This document shows positions 23,615 through 35,902 of a DNA stretch of 64,000 bases, piece by piece; position 1 is the first letter of the stretch, and each line of letters opens with the position of its first letter. Where the stretch lies: positions 1 to 64,000 of the forward strand of contig DIEU01000033.1 in the NCBI GenBank assembly GCA_002418775.1, read 5' to 3'. The stretch comes from Firmicutes bacterium UBA5766. Its GTDB lineage: Bacteria; Bacillota; Desulfotomaculia; Desulfotomaculales; Nap2-2B. The notes beneath the pieces are model-generated. The model did no database searches and was not told the origin of the DNA. It saw nothing but the letters and a program-made list of their open reading frames with translations. Position numbers and translations under genes: made by a program.

Positions 23615-24598
23615 TTGGTTCACCGCTTTAAAAACAGGATTTTTATTGAAGGGTTTGTCTGGGGCGCACTGGCTGCAATTCTTGAATTACTTGCCAGAGT
23701 TCCTGTATTAACCCTTTTATGTAGTGTATTTGCGCCTTTACCACTGGCCATAGTTGTTAAACGCCGGGACTTGAAGACAGGCGCAGCGGCTTTCCTGGTG
23801 GCCTGCCTGATCTACTACTTTGTTTCGCATGCGGGTTTGCCTGATCTCATAATGATTCTGCAAATCGGTTTGCTTGGTTTATTGCTGGGCATGCTTTTTA
23901 AAAACAATGTATCAACCGGGCAAAGTATAACTTTTTTTATTTTATCAGCATCGGCTTTAACCTTACTAAGCATCTCGGTTATCTGTTGGACCACGGAAAT
24001 AAATATGTTTGTTTTAAGTCAGGAAAGCAGGCAATCTTTGGAGCAGCTTCTAAGGTCATACATCAGCATGGGAGGGGCCGAAGGCTCTTTGACACAAGAA
24101 ACCGTTCAAAAAGCAAGAGAAACGGTTAATCTGGCAAGTCAGCTGGTACCAGCCAATATGGTTGTCTGGTCGATGATAACTTCGTTTGTTACTTATCTAT
24201 TGTCTTTCCATGTATTGAGGAAACTTGGAAGCAGTGTTCCGGAATGGCTTCCATTCGTACGTTGGCAATTTCCCTGGTATCTGGTCTGGTTTTTGATTAC
24301 TGGACTGGCAATGATTTTGTCCGGGGACTATTTTAACTGGTTGATAGTCGACCTGGTTGGTAAAAACATTTTTTACGTGGCAGTATTTATCTATTTTCTC
24401 GGGGGACTTTCCGTCAGCGCTTATTTTGCCGTTAAGTGGAAGTTCTCTATTGTAATAAAGTTATTACTTGTTTTCATGGGGTTGTTTTACGCTCCGGTTA
24501 CCCTTGCTATTCTGATGGTTTTAGGTGTTTTCGATTCATTTATAAAATTAAAGTATATTGCAGAATCCGGCGGGAACCAACGCGGGGAGGGAACTTAA
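23615..24598 (+). CDS. DUF2232 membrane protein (YybS-like)
   Basis: A 327-residue protein with about eight transmembrane spans, in the place of yybS in Firmicutes, directly before rplI. The first half (WGALAAILELLARVPVLTL) resembles the S-component-like DUF2232 fold. The later segment, with WLPFVRWQFPWYLVWFLI and ISGDYFNWLIVD-like turns, is typical. TTG at 23615 follows GAGGTGA. Its function is not established. It is probably co-transcribed with the MazG-like gene and rplI, whose ATG follows directly. Confidence 0.82.
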   Translation: MVHRFKNRIFIEGFVWGALAAILELLARVPVLTLLCSVFAPLPLAIVVKRRDLKTGAAAFLVACLIYYFVSHAGLPDLIMILQIGLLGLLLGMLFKNNVSTGQSITFFILSASALTLLSISVICWTTEINMFVLSQESRQSLEQLLRSYISMGGAEGSLTQETVQKARETVNLASQLVPANMVVWSMITSFVTYLLSFHVLRKLGSSVPEWLPFVRWQFPWYLVWFLITGLAMILSGDYFNWLIVDLVGKNIFYVAVFIYFLGGLSVSAYFAVKWKFSIVIKLLLVFMGLFYAPVTLAILMVLGVFDSFIKLKYIAESGGNQRGEGT

Positions 24599-25048
24599 AT
24601 GAAAGTTGTGTTACTGGAGGATGTGAAAAACCTTGGCAGGAAAGGCGATTTGGCGCAAGTAGCCGAAGGGCACGCACGCAATTACCTCCTGCCCAGAAAG
24701 TTAGCCGTGGAGGCGACTGAAGGGAAAATAAAACAATTGGCTGAGCTTCAGGAAGCCGCAGCAAGAAAAAAACAGCGAGAAGAAAGCGCCGCAAGGGATT
24801 TAGCCGTCAGGCTTGAATCAATATTGGTCAAGGTATACAGCAAAGCCGGAGAAGGCGGAAAGTTATTTGGTTCCATAGGAAGCAAGGACGTAGTTGATGC
24901 CCTGGTAAAAGATTACGGTATAGAAATAGACAAGAAAAAGGTTATGCTTAAAGAACCGATAAAGAAATTGGGTTTTTACTCCCTGCCGGTCAAATTATAT
25001 CCTTCCGTACAGGTTAAACTCAGTGTTAATGTACTGGCGGACCAATAA
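24599..25048 (+). CDS. rplI: 50S ribosomal protein L9
   Basis: A 149-residue L9 with the N-terminal rRNA-binding domain (MKVVLLEDVKNLGRKGD; GHARNYLLPRKLA), the long connecting helix (about 41-75) and the C-terminal domain (GKLFGSIGSKDVVDAL). Length is standard. Its ATG starts immediately after the stop codon of the yybS-like gene, with GGGGAGGG as ribosome binding site. Confidence 0.97.
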   Translation: MKVVLLEDVKNLGRKGDLAQVAEGHARNYLLPRKLAVEATEGKIKQLAELQEAAARKKQREESAARDLAVRLESILVKVYSKAGEGGKLFGSIGSKDVVDALVKDYGIEIDKKKVMLKEPIKKLGFYSLPVKLYPSVQVKLSVNVLADQ

Positions 25049-25069
25049 ATTACGAAAGGCTTAAACGAC

Positions 25070-26986
25070 ATGGAATCACTCCTATCCAAATTTAAAGCGA
25101 TCAAAAATGGTTCCGGATACAAGTTTACCGGTGAAGAACAATTAAGACGTCAGGTCGATGCGCTTTACGGTCTGGTAGCAAACCTGTACGGTTCGGATAA
25201 ACTTGTTCTCCGGGCGGGCAAATTAAACGCTCTTAAATTAATGCGATCGGATAAGCTTGAAGAAAGGGTGCTTGCCCTGCAAAAGCTTGTTTTCGAGGAC
25301 CCGACATTTGAAACAATACCTTCTCTCGAAGATATTCCAGAGATATTGGAGCAAATTGAGGAAGAAGTCGCCGACATACTTGCGAAAAGGACCGTTGAAG
25401 GTGAACTGGAGAAAAAAATTAACAGAAAGCTTCAGCAGCGTCATGATGACTACATGCATGAAATAAAGGTCCAGGTACTTAAGGAAAATACAAATCCGGA
25501 AAATGCGCATACTTTAAAAAAGCTTGCCATTTTAGAGAAAATGGAACAAAAGAAATTAGCCCGTTCAGTTATAGAAAAACTTCGCCCGTCCAGTATAGAA
25601 GAAATTGTCGGACAGGAAAGAGCTTTAAAGTCGCTTCTGGCTAAGATGACCTCACCTTTTCCGCAGCATATAATTCTTTACGGTCCACCTGGTGTCGGTA
25701 AAACAACCGCTGCCCGGCTGGCTTTGAATGTGGCGAGAAATTCAACACTTGGTCCTTTTGAAAAAGATGCGCCTTTTATAGAAATCAGCGGGTCAACTCT
25801 TAGGTGGGATCCCAGGGAGGTCACAAACCCGCTTCTGGGCTCTGTACACGACCCAATCTACCAGGGCGCAAGGAGGGAACTGGCTGACAGCGGGATACCC
25901 GAGCCAAAATTCGGGCTCGTCACGGACGCCCACGGCGGAGTATTGTTTATTGATGAGATTGGTGAAATGGATTCACTGCTGCAGAATAAGCTTCTTAAAG
26001 TCTTAGAAGACAAACGGGTTCACTTTGAATCATCCTACTATGATCCTCATGATCAAAGCATACCCCGGTATGTACGAAAAGTTTTTGAAGAAGGGGCGCC
26101 AGCCGACTTTCTTTTAATCGGGGCAACAACTCAGGAAACTGACAACATTAATCCTGCCTTACGGTCACGCTGCGCGGAAGTCTTCTTTGAACCGCTGACG
26201 CCGGGAGATATTAAAAGTATTGTCATTCAAGCCGCAAAGAAACTGGATGTCATGCTGGAGGAAAGTGTTTCCAGCGTAATCAGCCGGTATACGATTGACG
26301 GTCGTAAAGCGGTAGGCATATTGGCTGACGCCTATAGTCTCGCCTGTTACAGGGAAAAGAATAAAAATTCTCAAATTCTGATTACTGAGCAGGATACTTA
26401 CGAAGTAATTAAATTAGGCCGGCTTACACCCTATGATCTTCGCCAGTCAAGCAGCAATCTTGAAGTTGGGAAAGTATTTGCGCTGGGCGTATTGGGCTTT
26501 TTAGGGTCTCTGTTGGAGATAGAAGCGGTGGTCTTTCCAAGCCGGAAAGCCGGCCATGGGGCAATTCGCTTTAATGATACCGCAGGTTCCATGACAAAGG
26601 ACTCTGTATTTAACGCTGCTTCTGTAATACGCAAAACGACTGAAAAAGACCTTATGGATTACGATGTTCATGTAAATGTAGTTGGCGGCGGGCATATCGA
26701 CGGCCCTTCTGCGGGAGCGGCGATATTCCTGGCTATTTTTAGCGCCCTGCAGGAAAGGGCGCTGCCTCAGGACATGGCTGTTACGGGGGAACTTTCTATT
26801 CAGGGTAAAATTAAACCGGTAGGCAGTATACCGGAAAAGATATACGGCGCACGGCAGGCAGGTATTAAAAAAATAATTATTCCCAGTGATAACTTGCATG
26901 ATGTGCCGCCGGATCTTAATGATATTGAGATTGTTCCTGTCTCTGCAATTGAAGAAATGATTACTATTTTATCAGTTAAAACGTGA
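25070..26986 (+). CDS. lonC: ATP-dependent Lon-type protease, LonC family
   Basis: A 638-residue AAA+ protease of the LonC type, lacking the N-terminal substrate domain of LonA. A helical N-terminus (1-180) precedes the AAA+ module with Walker A GPPGVGKTT near 205 and Walker B GGVLFIDEIGEM near 289. The protease domain has the catalytic Ser547 in DGPSAGAA and the catalytic Lys in VGSIPEKIYGA near 590. The dyad is intact. The position between rplI and dnaB is conserved in related clostridia. Confidence 0.94.
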   Translation: MESLLSKFKAIKNGSGYKFTGEEQLRRQVDALYGLVANLYGSDKLVLRAGKLNALKLMRSDKLEERVLALQKLVFEDPTFETIPSLEDIPEILEQIEEEVADILAKRTVEGELEKKINRKLQQRHDDYMHEIKVQVLKENTNPENAHTLKKLAILEKMEQKKLARSVIEKLRPSSIEEIVGQERALKSLLAKMTSPFPQHIILYGPPGVGKTTAARLALNVARNSTLGPFEKDAPFIEISGSTLRWDPREVTNPLLGSVHDPIYQGARRELADSGIPEPKFGLVTDAHGGVLFIDEIGEMDSLLQNKLLKVLEDKRVHFESSYYDPHDQSIPRYVRKVFEEGAPADFLLIGATTQETDNINPALRSRCAEVFFEPLTPGDIKSIVIQAAKKLDVMLEESVSSVISRYTIDGRKAVGILADAYSLACYREKNKNSQILITEQDTYEVIKLGRLTPYDLRQSSSNLEVGKVFALGVLGFLGSLLEIEAVVFPSRKAGHGAIRFNDTAGSMTKDSVFNAASVIRKTTEKDLMDYDVHVNVVGGGHIDGPSAGAAIFLAIFSALQERALPQDMAVTGELSIQGKIKPVGSIPEKIYGARQAGIKKIIIPSDNLHDVPPDLNDIEIVPVSAIEEMITILSVKT

Positions 26987-27014
26987 GTAGTTTTAGTTAT
27001 AAGGAACCGGATCC

Positions 27015-31065
<4,051 letters not shown>

Positions 31066-31186
31066 CTTAACACTTCCCGTATACGTTCTTAAATGGCATC
31101 AATATCTTAGCACCGGAAATTGACCGGTGTCAAGAAGACAGCCTTTTTATGATGAGGTTATCTTTCTTGTTTTTGACATGCTGAAT

Positions 31187-31828
31187 TTAGCAGTGGAAAG
31201 CCGGCGCGCATAATTTAAGGAAATTATTGAGAATTTTTGCGGTAATACCCCAAATAAAGAATCTATCGTATTCGAGATAATAGATTGGCAGGGACCAGCG
31301 TTTCTGCCAGGTCCTTTTATATGTGGGAGGTATTTTGATGAAGGGAAAATCGGAACAATGTTGTGTTGCGACATCCGTATAACTTCTTACAGGAGGATTA
31401 GATAATAGGAAGGAAAGCGGCACAGTAAATATTTCATCAACCTCTTCTTTGTTCGGAGCAATTTCAGTTGTCAGCATTTTACCGACAAAGGGGTAGATTA
31501 ATTTACCCATGGGAGTTGGCAGGATATCAAGCGCTCCAAGCAACTTCACGTCTTCCTGATTAATCCCGAGTTCCTCTGATGTTTCCCGGACAGCAGCTTC
31601 ATGCGGCCTGTCAAGCTCATTGAATTCCACACCTCCTCCAGGAAAGCAGACCTCTCCGGGCTGGACATCCAGATCTTGGGCGCGAATTTCAAAAAGAATG
31701 TGAATCTCGTTCTTTATTTCTATAAGGGGGAGCAGTACTGCCGATATATAGTAATCTTCTTTGTCTAAAATACTAGTGCATCTGTTTGCAAGCAGACGCA
31801 CTATTTTTTTTTCCAACAAATAACTCAC
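31187..31828 (-). CDS. Nudix hydrolase, CoA pyrophosphatase-like
   Basis: A 213-residue Nudix protein. The Nudix box covers about residues 64-89, starting PGGGVEFNELDRPHEAAV and ending RETSEELGI, with the metal-binding glutamates present. The preceding QPGEVCFPGG and the extended C-terminus fit the UPF0035/CoA pyrophosphatase (NudL/YeaB) branch that hydrolyses CoA or its derivatives. It follows larB after 16 nt in the minus-strand operon. Confidence 0.85.
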   Translation of the reverse strand: MSYLLEKKIVRLLANRCTSILDKEDYYISAVLLPLIEIKNEIHILFEIRAQDLDVQPGEVCFPGGGVEFNELDRPHEAAVRETSEELGINQEDVKLLGALDILPTPMGKLIYPFVGKMLTTEIAPNKEEVDEIFTVPLSFLLSNPPVRSYTDVATQHCSDFPFIKIPPTYKRTWQKRWSLPIYYLEYDRFFIWGITAKILNNFLKLCAPAFHC

Positions 31829-31844
31829 CTTTTCTCATTATAAT

Positions 31845-32618
31845 TTATAATGCCGGGCTGGATATTATAGAACGGTTAATTACCGTTGCCAGTGAAGCTG
31901 CTCCAAAACCGTTGTCAATATTGACTACACCGACTCCAGGTGTACAGCTGTTCAACATCCCCAGCAGGGCGGCCAGCCCTCCGAAACTTGCGCCGTAGCC
32001 TATGCTGGTAGGGACTGCAACTACGGGACGGTCTGTAAGCCCGCCGACAACGCTTGGCAGGGCGCCTTCCATACCGGCAACAACAATTATGACAGCTGCT
32101 TTTTGGATTAGTTCCTGATGGTTTAAAAGCCGGTGCAAACCTGCCACACCTACATCAAACAGCTTTAAGACAATATTACCCATCGCCTGTGCGCATACGG
32201 CCGCCTCTTCAGCTACCGGAAGGTCGGCAGTTCCTGCGCTTATCACAAGGACAGGCGCAGGGTATAAAGGCTCGTCAGGCATACCGTAAACTAGGCAGCG
32301 CGCAATCTTATAATATTGTACATCCGGGCACAAGCTTTTTACTGCCGCAAACACGCGGTAACTTGCACGCGTGCCCAGTACTGTCCGATTCGAGCTAACC
32401 ATTTGGTTAAAAATTTCGGCTGTCTGTTCAGGTCTTTTGCCCTCACAAAAAATTACTTCCGGAAAACCGCAGCGGATACTCCGATGGTTGTCTATCCTGG
32501 CAAAGTTCAAATCCTGATATGGGAGCAACTTCAATTGTTCCATTGCCTGGTTAACTGTAATTTCATGATCTGCTAAAAGTAACAGCATTTTTTCTAATTT
32601 TTCACGGTCCATACTCAA
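31845..32618 (-). CDS. larB: LarB, nickel-pincer cofactor biosynthesis carboxylase
   Basis: A 257-residue protein whose C-terminal half is related to PurE-type AIR carboxylases. LarB carboxylates and hydrolyses nicotinic acid adenine dinucleotide in the first step of the nickel-pincer nucleotide cofactor of lactate racemase. The stretches DNHRSIRCGFPEVIFCEGK and GMEGALPSVVGGLTDRPVV are typical. The start overlaps the larC stop by 4 nt (ATGA), indicating translational coupling. larE and larA are not in the window. Confidence 0.9.
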   Translation of the reverse strand: MSMDREKLEKMLLLLADHEITVNQAMEQLKLLPYQDLNFARIDNHRSIRCGFPEVIFCEGKRPEQTAEIFNQMVSSNRTVLGTRASYRVFAAVKSLCPDVQYYKIARCLVYGMPDEPLYPAPVLVISAGTADLPVAEEAAVCAQAMGNIVLKLFDVGVAGLHRLLNHQELIQKAAVIIVVAGMEGALPSVVGGLTDRPVVAVPTSIGYGASFGGLAALLGMLNSCTPGVGVVNIDNGFGAASLATVINRSIISSPAL

Positions 32619-33823
32619 TTGATTTCCTTTAAAAGACTCCGTGCTGCCTGTAAAGAAGCGTCGTATACAGATCTAAGGGGGATATCTTTCTCACCGGCGA
32701 TCTTACGGCAGTCCTCATATTCGGGGCTGATTTGTTTTTCACCGTTCGTGGTGGCAGATATTTTGACCCTGATTGGTCCGTATTCTGTTTCCACGCATAT
32801 TTCCTGTCTGGGCAGGACAATGCGTCTTTCTTGACGAACTCGTATTCCAAGACTGGTAGTTTCCTTAAATATTATATTAATCAATTTCATTTTTATTTTA
32901 GAGGAGCAAAGAACAGTAAGCAGGCTTCCAGGACGCCCCTTTTTCATGACCAGGGGTGTTATTGATACGTCAATTGCTCCATGATTAAGCAGTTTGTCAG
33001 CAGCGAAAGCCAATATTTCAGGGTTCAAATCGTCAATGTTTGTTTGTAGGACGGTGATTTCCTGTTCAGGATTAACGGGTTCAATATCTGTTGTATTTTC
33101 TGCATCATCATATTCCCCGATAAACACGCGCAGGGCATTAGGAATTCCGTAGTCATTTTGACCAAAGCCGTATCCGGTATGGATTAGCTTCATGCCCGGC
33201 ATAATCCTGGTAAATTCAGACAAAACAGTTACTATTGCCGCTCCGGTTGGTGTAACCAGTTCACCCTCAATGTCTATAAAACGGATTGGAAAACCTTTTA
33301 TAATTTCTGCTGTCGCAGGCGCCGGGACTGGAAATACACCGTGACTGCACTGGACATACCCGTGACTGATTGGCAGAGGTGAGCAGTATACCTTTTCGAT
33401 ACCCAGTTCATCCAGCGCAAGAAGAGTTCCTACAATGTCGATAATTGTATCTATTGCCCCTAGCTCATGAAAGTGGACATTCTCCAGGGGAACTCCGTGT
33501 ACCAATGCTTCTGCTCCGGCTAGTCTAAGGAAAACCGCAGAGGCATTAGTTTTTATGTCAGCAGGAAGAGAACTTTCTTCAATTAGTCGGGAAATAACAG
33601 AAAGATTGCGTAAAGGCATGTGATGCTCATCTAATATTACTTGAAACCTGGATCCTTTTATGCCGTACGATCGATCCTTAAGAACCTTCAGTGCGTAACC
33701 CTGTATACCAAGATGTTTTAAACGTTCACTTATGTTCTCAAAGCTTGCGCCTGCATCAATCAAAGCTCCTAAAATCATATCACCGCTGATGCCGCTGAAA
33801 CAATCAAAATACATTACTTTCAT
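32615..33823 (-). CDS. larC: LarC, nickel insertion protein
   Basis: A 402-residue protein that inserts nickel into the pincer nucleotide in a CTP-dependent step. The N-terminal MYFDCFSGISGDMILGALID, HFHELGAIDTIIDIVG and the middle ETNIDDLNPE-like segment (LQTNIDDLNPEILAF) mark the family. ATG at 33823 has AGAGGACT upstream; an earlier ATG at 33907 would add 28 residues of non-family sequence. It is full length in one frame, unlike lactobacilli, which make LarC by a programmed frameshift. First gene of the minus-strand operon. Confidence 0.93.
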   Translation of the reverse strand: MKVMYFDCFSGISGDMILGALIDAGASFENISERLKHLGIQGYALKVLKDRSYGIKGSRFQVILDEHHMPLRNLSVISRLIEESSLPADIKTNASAVFLRLAGAEALVHGVPLENVHFHELGAIDTIIDIVGTLLALDELGIEKVYCSPLPISHGYVQCSHGVFPVPAPATAEIIKGFPIRFIDIEGELVTPTGAAIVTVLSEFTRIMPGMKLIHTGYGFGQNDYGIPNALRVFIGEYDDAENTTDIEPVNPEQEITVLQTNIDDLNPEILAFAADKLLNHGAIDVSITPLVMKKGRPGSLLTVLCSSKIKMKLINIIFKETTSLGIRVRQERRIVLPRQEICVETEYGPIRVKISATTNGEKQISPEYEDCRKIAGEKDIPLRSVYDASLQAARSLLKEIN

Positions 33824-33958
33824 CTTCAGTCCTCTGATTACCGCAGGTTTTTTGTAGCAAAAACAAACCAACGGTTTTATTGTATATTTTACACATGTTT
33901 GCGTCAACCCGGGTTACCTGTTGAGAGTAGATATTAAAACCGCTGAAGCGACTTCTCT

Positions 33959-33995
33959 AATAAGTCAATTATCATAATAAGTCAAGCCTGACCCC
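33959..33995 (+). repeat. 37-bp dispersed repeat, copy 2
   Basis: Same unit and orientation as 19950-19986: two AATAAGTCAA boxes, the second extended by GCCTGACCCC, differing from copy 1 only in the 5-nt spacer. It lies in the divergent larC-pheA gap just upstream of the pheA promoter. Confidence 0.85.
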
Positions 33996-34010
33996 AAATA
34001 ATTTCATGGG

Positions 34011-34039
34011 TTGCTTCTTTAAGGAATATTTTTTATAAT
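34011..34039 (+). promoter_or_regulatory. Sigma-A promoter of pheA
   Basis: TTGCTT (34011-34016), a 17-bp spacer and consensus TATAAT (34034-34039) lie about 105 bp upstream of the pheA start. Confidence 0.65.
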
Positions 34040-34144
34040 CAGGACATAGCATAGAAAGTCTGCAGCTCTTTTGCCATATCTTTAGTTGGAGGCTTTTTAT
34101 TCTGACCGCTTCACTTGGTTGTCCCGAAAAGGAATGATCAAAAT

Positions 34145-35017
34145 TTGAAAAAAATCGGGTATCTAGGCCCGCCGGGAACTTTTTCTGAACTGGCGGCACG
34201 CTTTTATCTTGATCGGCTTAAAAAAGGTGGTAATTATGAAGAAGCGGACGCAGTCTGCCTTTCTTCCTTTGCCGATATCTTAGCCGCGGTTGAATCAGGT
34301 GAACTCGAGGAAGGACTCCTTCCTTTTGAGAATTCAACTGAAGGTTCAATTAATATAATACTTGATTTACTGGCCCACCGGTTTAAAGAGGTAAAAATCA
34401 AAGAAGAGGCGATTATTCCGGTTGTCCATCAACTCCTGGCGCGTCAATGGTTCAGCACTGACGAAATTGAGGTTGTAGTCTCCCATCCGCAAGCGCTTGC
34501 GCAATGCAGAGGTTTCATTGAACAGTATCTATACCGGGCACAAAAAAAGGAAGTCATCAGCACAGCTGAAGCTGCCCGTCTTGTATCACTCCAACAGGAG
34601 CCATGGGCCGCAATAGGAACATCCCTGGTTGCGGAAACATTTAACCTTGTCGTTATTACAGGAAACGTAAACGATTATCCGGAAAATGCCACGAGGTTTG
34701 TAATTATAGCTATGCAGGACAGTAAACCCGTTCCCGGCTGTAAAACTTCCCTTATTTTGTCTGTCAACGACCGCCCGGGAGCGCTTTCTGATATCCTGAT
34801 AGAATTTGCCAAAAGGCAGATTAACCTGACGCATATTGAATCGCGCCCCACAAAGAGCAGGCTGGGTGATTATTTATTCTTTATCGATTTTGAGGGACAC
34901 CGCGAAGATTCTCATGTTCGCAATGCCTTGTCATGTATCAAAGATTATACTATCAGCATGCGTATCTTGGGATCATATCCCGCACACAGCGCCGCCAAAG
35001 AAAGAGAAAATTCTTGA
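34145..35017 (+). CDS. pheA: Prephenate dehydratase
   Basis: A 290-residue monofunctional prephenate dehydratase that makes phenylpyruvate for phenylalanine. It starts KKIGYLGPPGTFSE and has LLPFENSTEGSI and the catalytic ENATRF. A regulatory ACT domain (residues about 205-280) carries SVNDRPGALSDIL and HIESRPTK, the phenylalanine-binding ESRP motif. TTG at 34145 has AAAAGGA about 12 nt upstream; a TTG ten codons earlier is less likely because the protein family begins at KKIGYLG. Confidence 0.94.
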   Translation: MKKIGYLGPPGTFSELAARFYLDRLKKGGNYEEADAVCLSSFADILAAVESGELEEGLLPFENSTEGSINIILDLLAHRFKEVKIKEEAIIPVVHQLLARQWFSTDEIEVVVSHPQALAQCRGFIEQYLYRAQKKEVISTAEAARLVSLQQEPWAAIGTSLVAETFNLVVITGNVNDYPENATRFVIIAMQDSKPVPGCKTSLILSVNDRPGALSDILIEFAKRQINLTHIESRPTKSRLGDYLFFIDFEGHREDSHVRNALSCIKDYTISMRILGSYPAHSAAKERENS

Positions 35018-35043
35018 CATCAGTTTAAAGTAAGGGCTAGAAT
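35014..35043 (+). promoter_or_regulatory. Sigma-A promoter of the sdhCAB operon
   Basis: TTGACA (35014-35019), 18 bp, TAGAAT (35038-35043). The -35 box overlaps the pheA stop codon region. A leader of about 190 nt follows, with two AAGGAGG-like sites near 35098 and 35125 but no clear leader gene. Confidence 0.65.
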
Positions 35044-35238
35044 ATTATGTGGACATGCTTCCCCAAAAGGTGTTGTTATTTTTTGGATTGTCTTACAGGA
35101 GGAAGTTTTTTTAAATAATTTTTAAGGAGGTGTGTGAAAAGAAGAAAAGTGTAAAATAAGTTATGTGACTTAATAGTAATGGATTTATTTTTAGAATTTT
35201 TTGTTTGATTAGAAACTCTGTTGGAAGGGAGTTAAAAA

Positions 35239-35871
35239 ATGTCGCAGAAATATCATTATTTAGCACGGCGGCTGCATTCCTTTACAGGAATTTTTCCGGT
35301 GGGCATTTTTTTATGTGTACATTTATGCATCAACTCTTTCATCTTTAAGGGGCCGGAGGCCTATGACTGGGCAATCGGACTTTTAGAAAGGTCGCCGCTG
35401 ACGCCTTATATTGAAGTAGGTTTAATAGGCATCCCTATACTTTACCATGCGCTCTATGGTGTTTGGGTAACCTATATTTCAAAGACCAATATATTTCAAT
35501 ATAAGTATTTCAGAAACTGGATGTTTTATTTGCAGCGCTTTACGGCAATTGTAACATTCCTTTTTGTTTTCTGGCATATTTACGTCCTCAGAATAGCCAG
35601 AATCTTTACCGGGACCGAGATGGATTTTGCCACTATCGCAGCATGGCTTTCCGATCCTACTATTTACATAATTTATATAATCGGTTATCTGGCCGCTGTT
35701 TTCCACTTCTGCAACGGCATCTGGTCTTTCCTGATCAGCTGGGGAATTACAATCGGCTCAGAAGCGCAAAATTTTGTCATGTGTGTCTGCACATTAATTT
35801 TTATTGCCTTGGGCGTTGTTGGTATTGCGGGCTTAACTCTTTTAAGCAAAGCGGTTGTCTTAATACGTTGA
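35239..35871 (+). CDS. sdhC: Succinate dehydrogenase cytochrome b subunit (Bacillus type)
   Basis: A 210-residue membrane anchor with five hydrophobic spans, the type that binds two hemes in Bacillus-like succinate:quinone reductases. Histidines that could ligate heme lie in RRLHSFTGI, CVHLCIN, YHALYGV, FWHIYVL and FHFCNGI, spread over the helices as in the family. AGGGAG is the ribosome binding site. In syntrophs this enzyme runs succinate oxidation to fumarate against the potential by reverse electron flow. Confidence 0.93.
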   Translation: MSQKYHYLARRLHSFTGIFPVGIFLCVHLCINSFIFKGPEAYDWAIGLLERSPLTPYIEVGLIGIPILYHALYGVWVTYISKTNIFQYKYFRNWMFYLQRFTAIVTFLFVFWHIYVLRIARIFTGTEMDFATIAAWLSDPTIYIIYIIGYLAAVFHFCNGIWSFLISWGITIGSEAQNFVMCVCTLIFIALGVVGIAGLTLLSKAVVLIR

Positions 35872-35902
35872 TAGTTATTTTGCAGGGGAAGGGGTTTTGA
35901 AA

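Noticed and set aside
35098..35160. Leader peptide before sdhC, prompted by an AAGGAGG site
   Set aside because: The following GTG gives only six codons before a stop, and no conserved peptide is visible.
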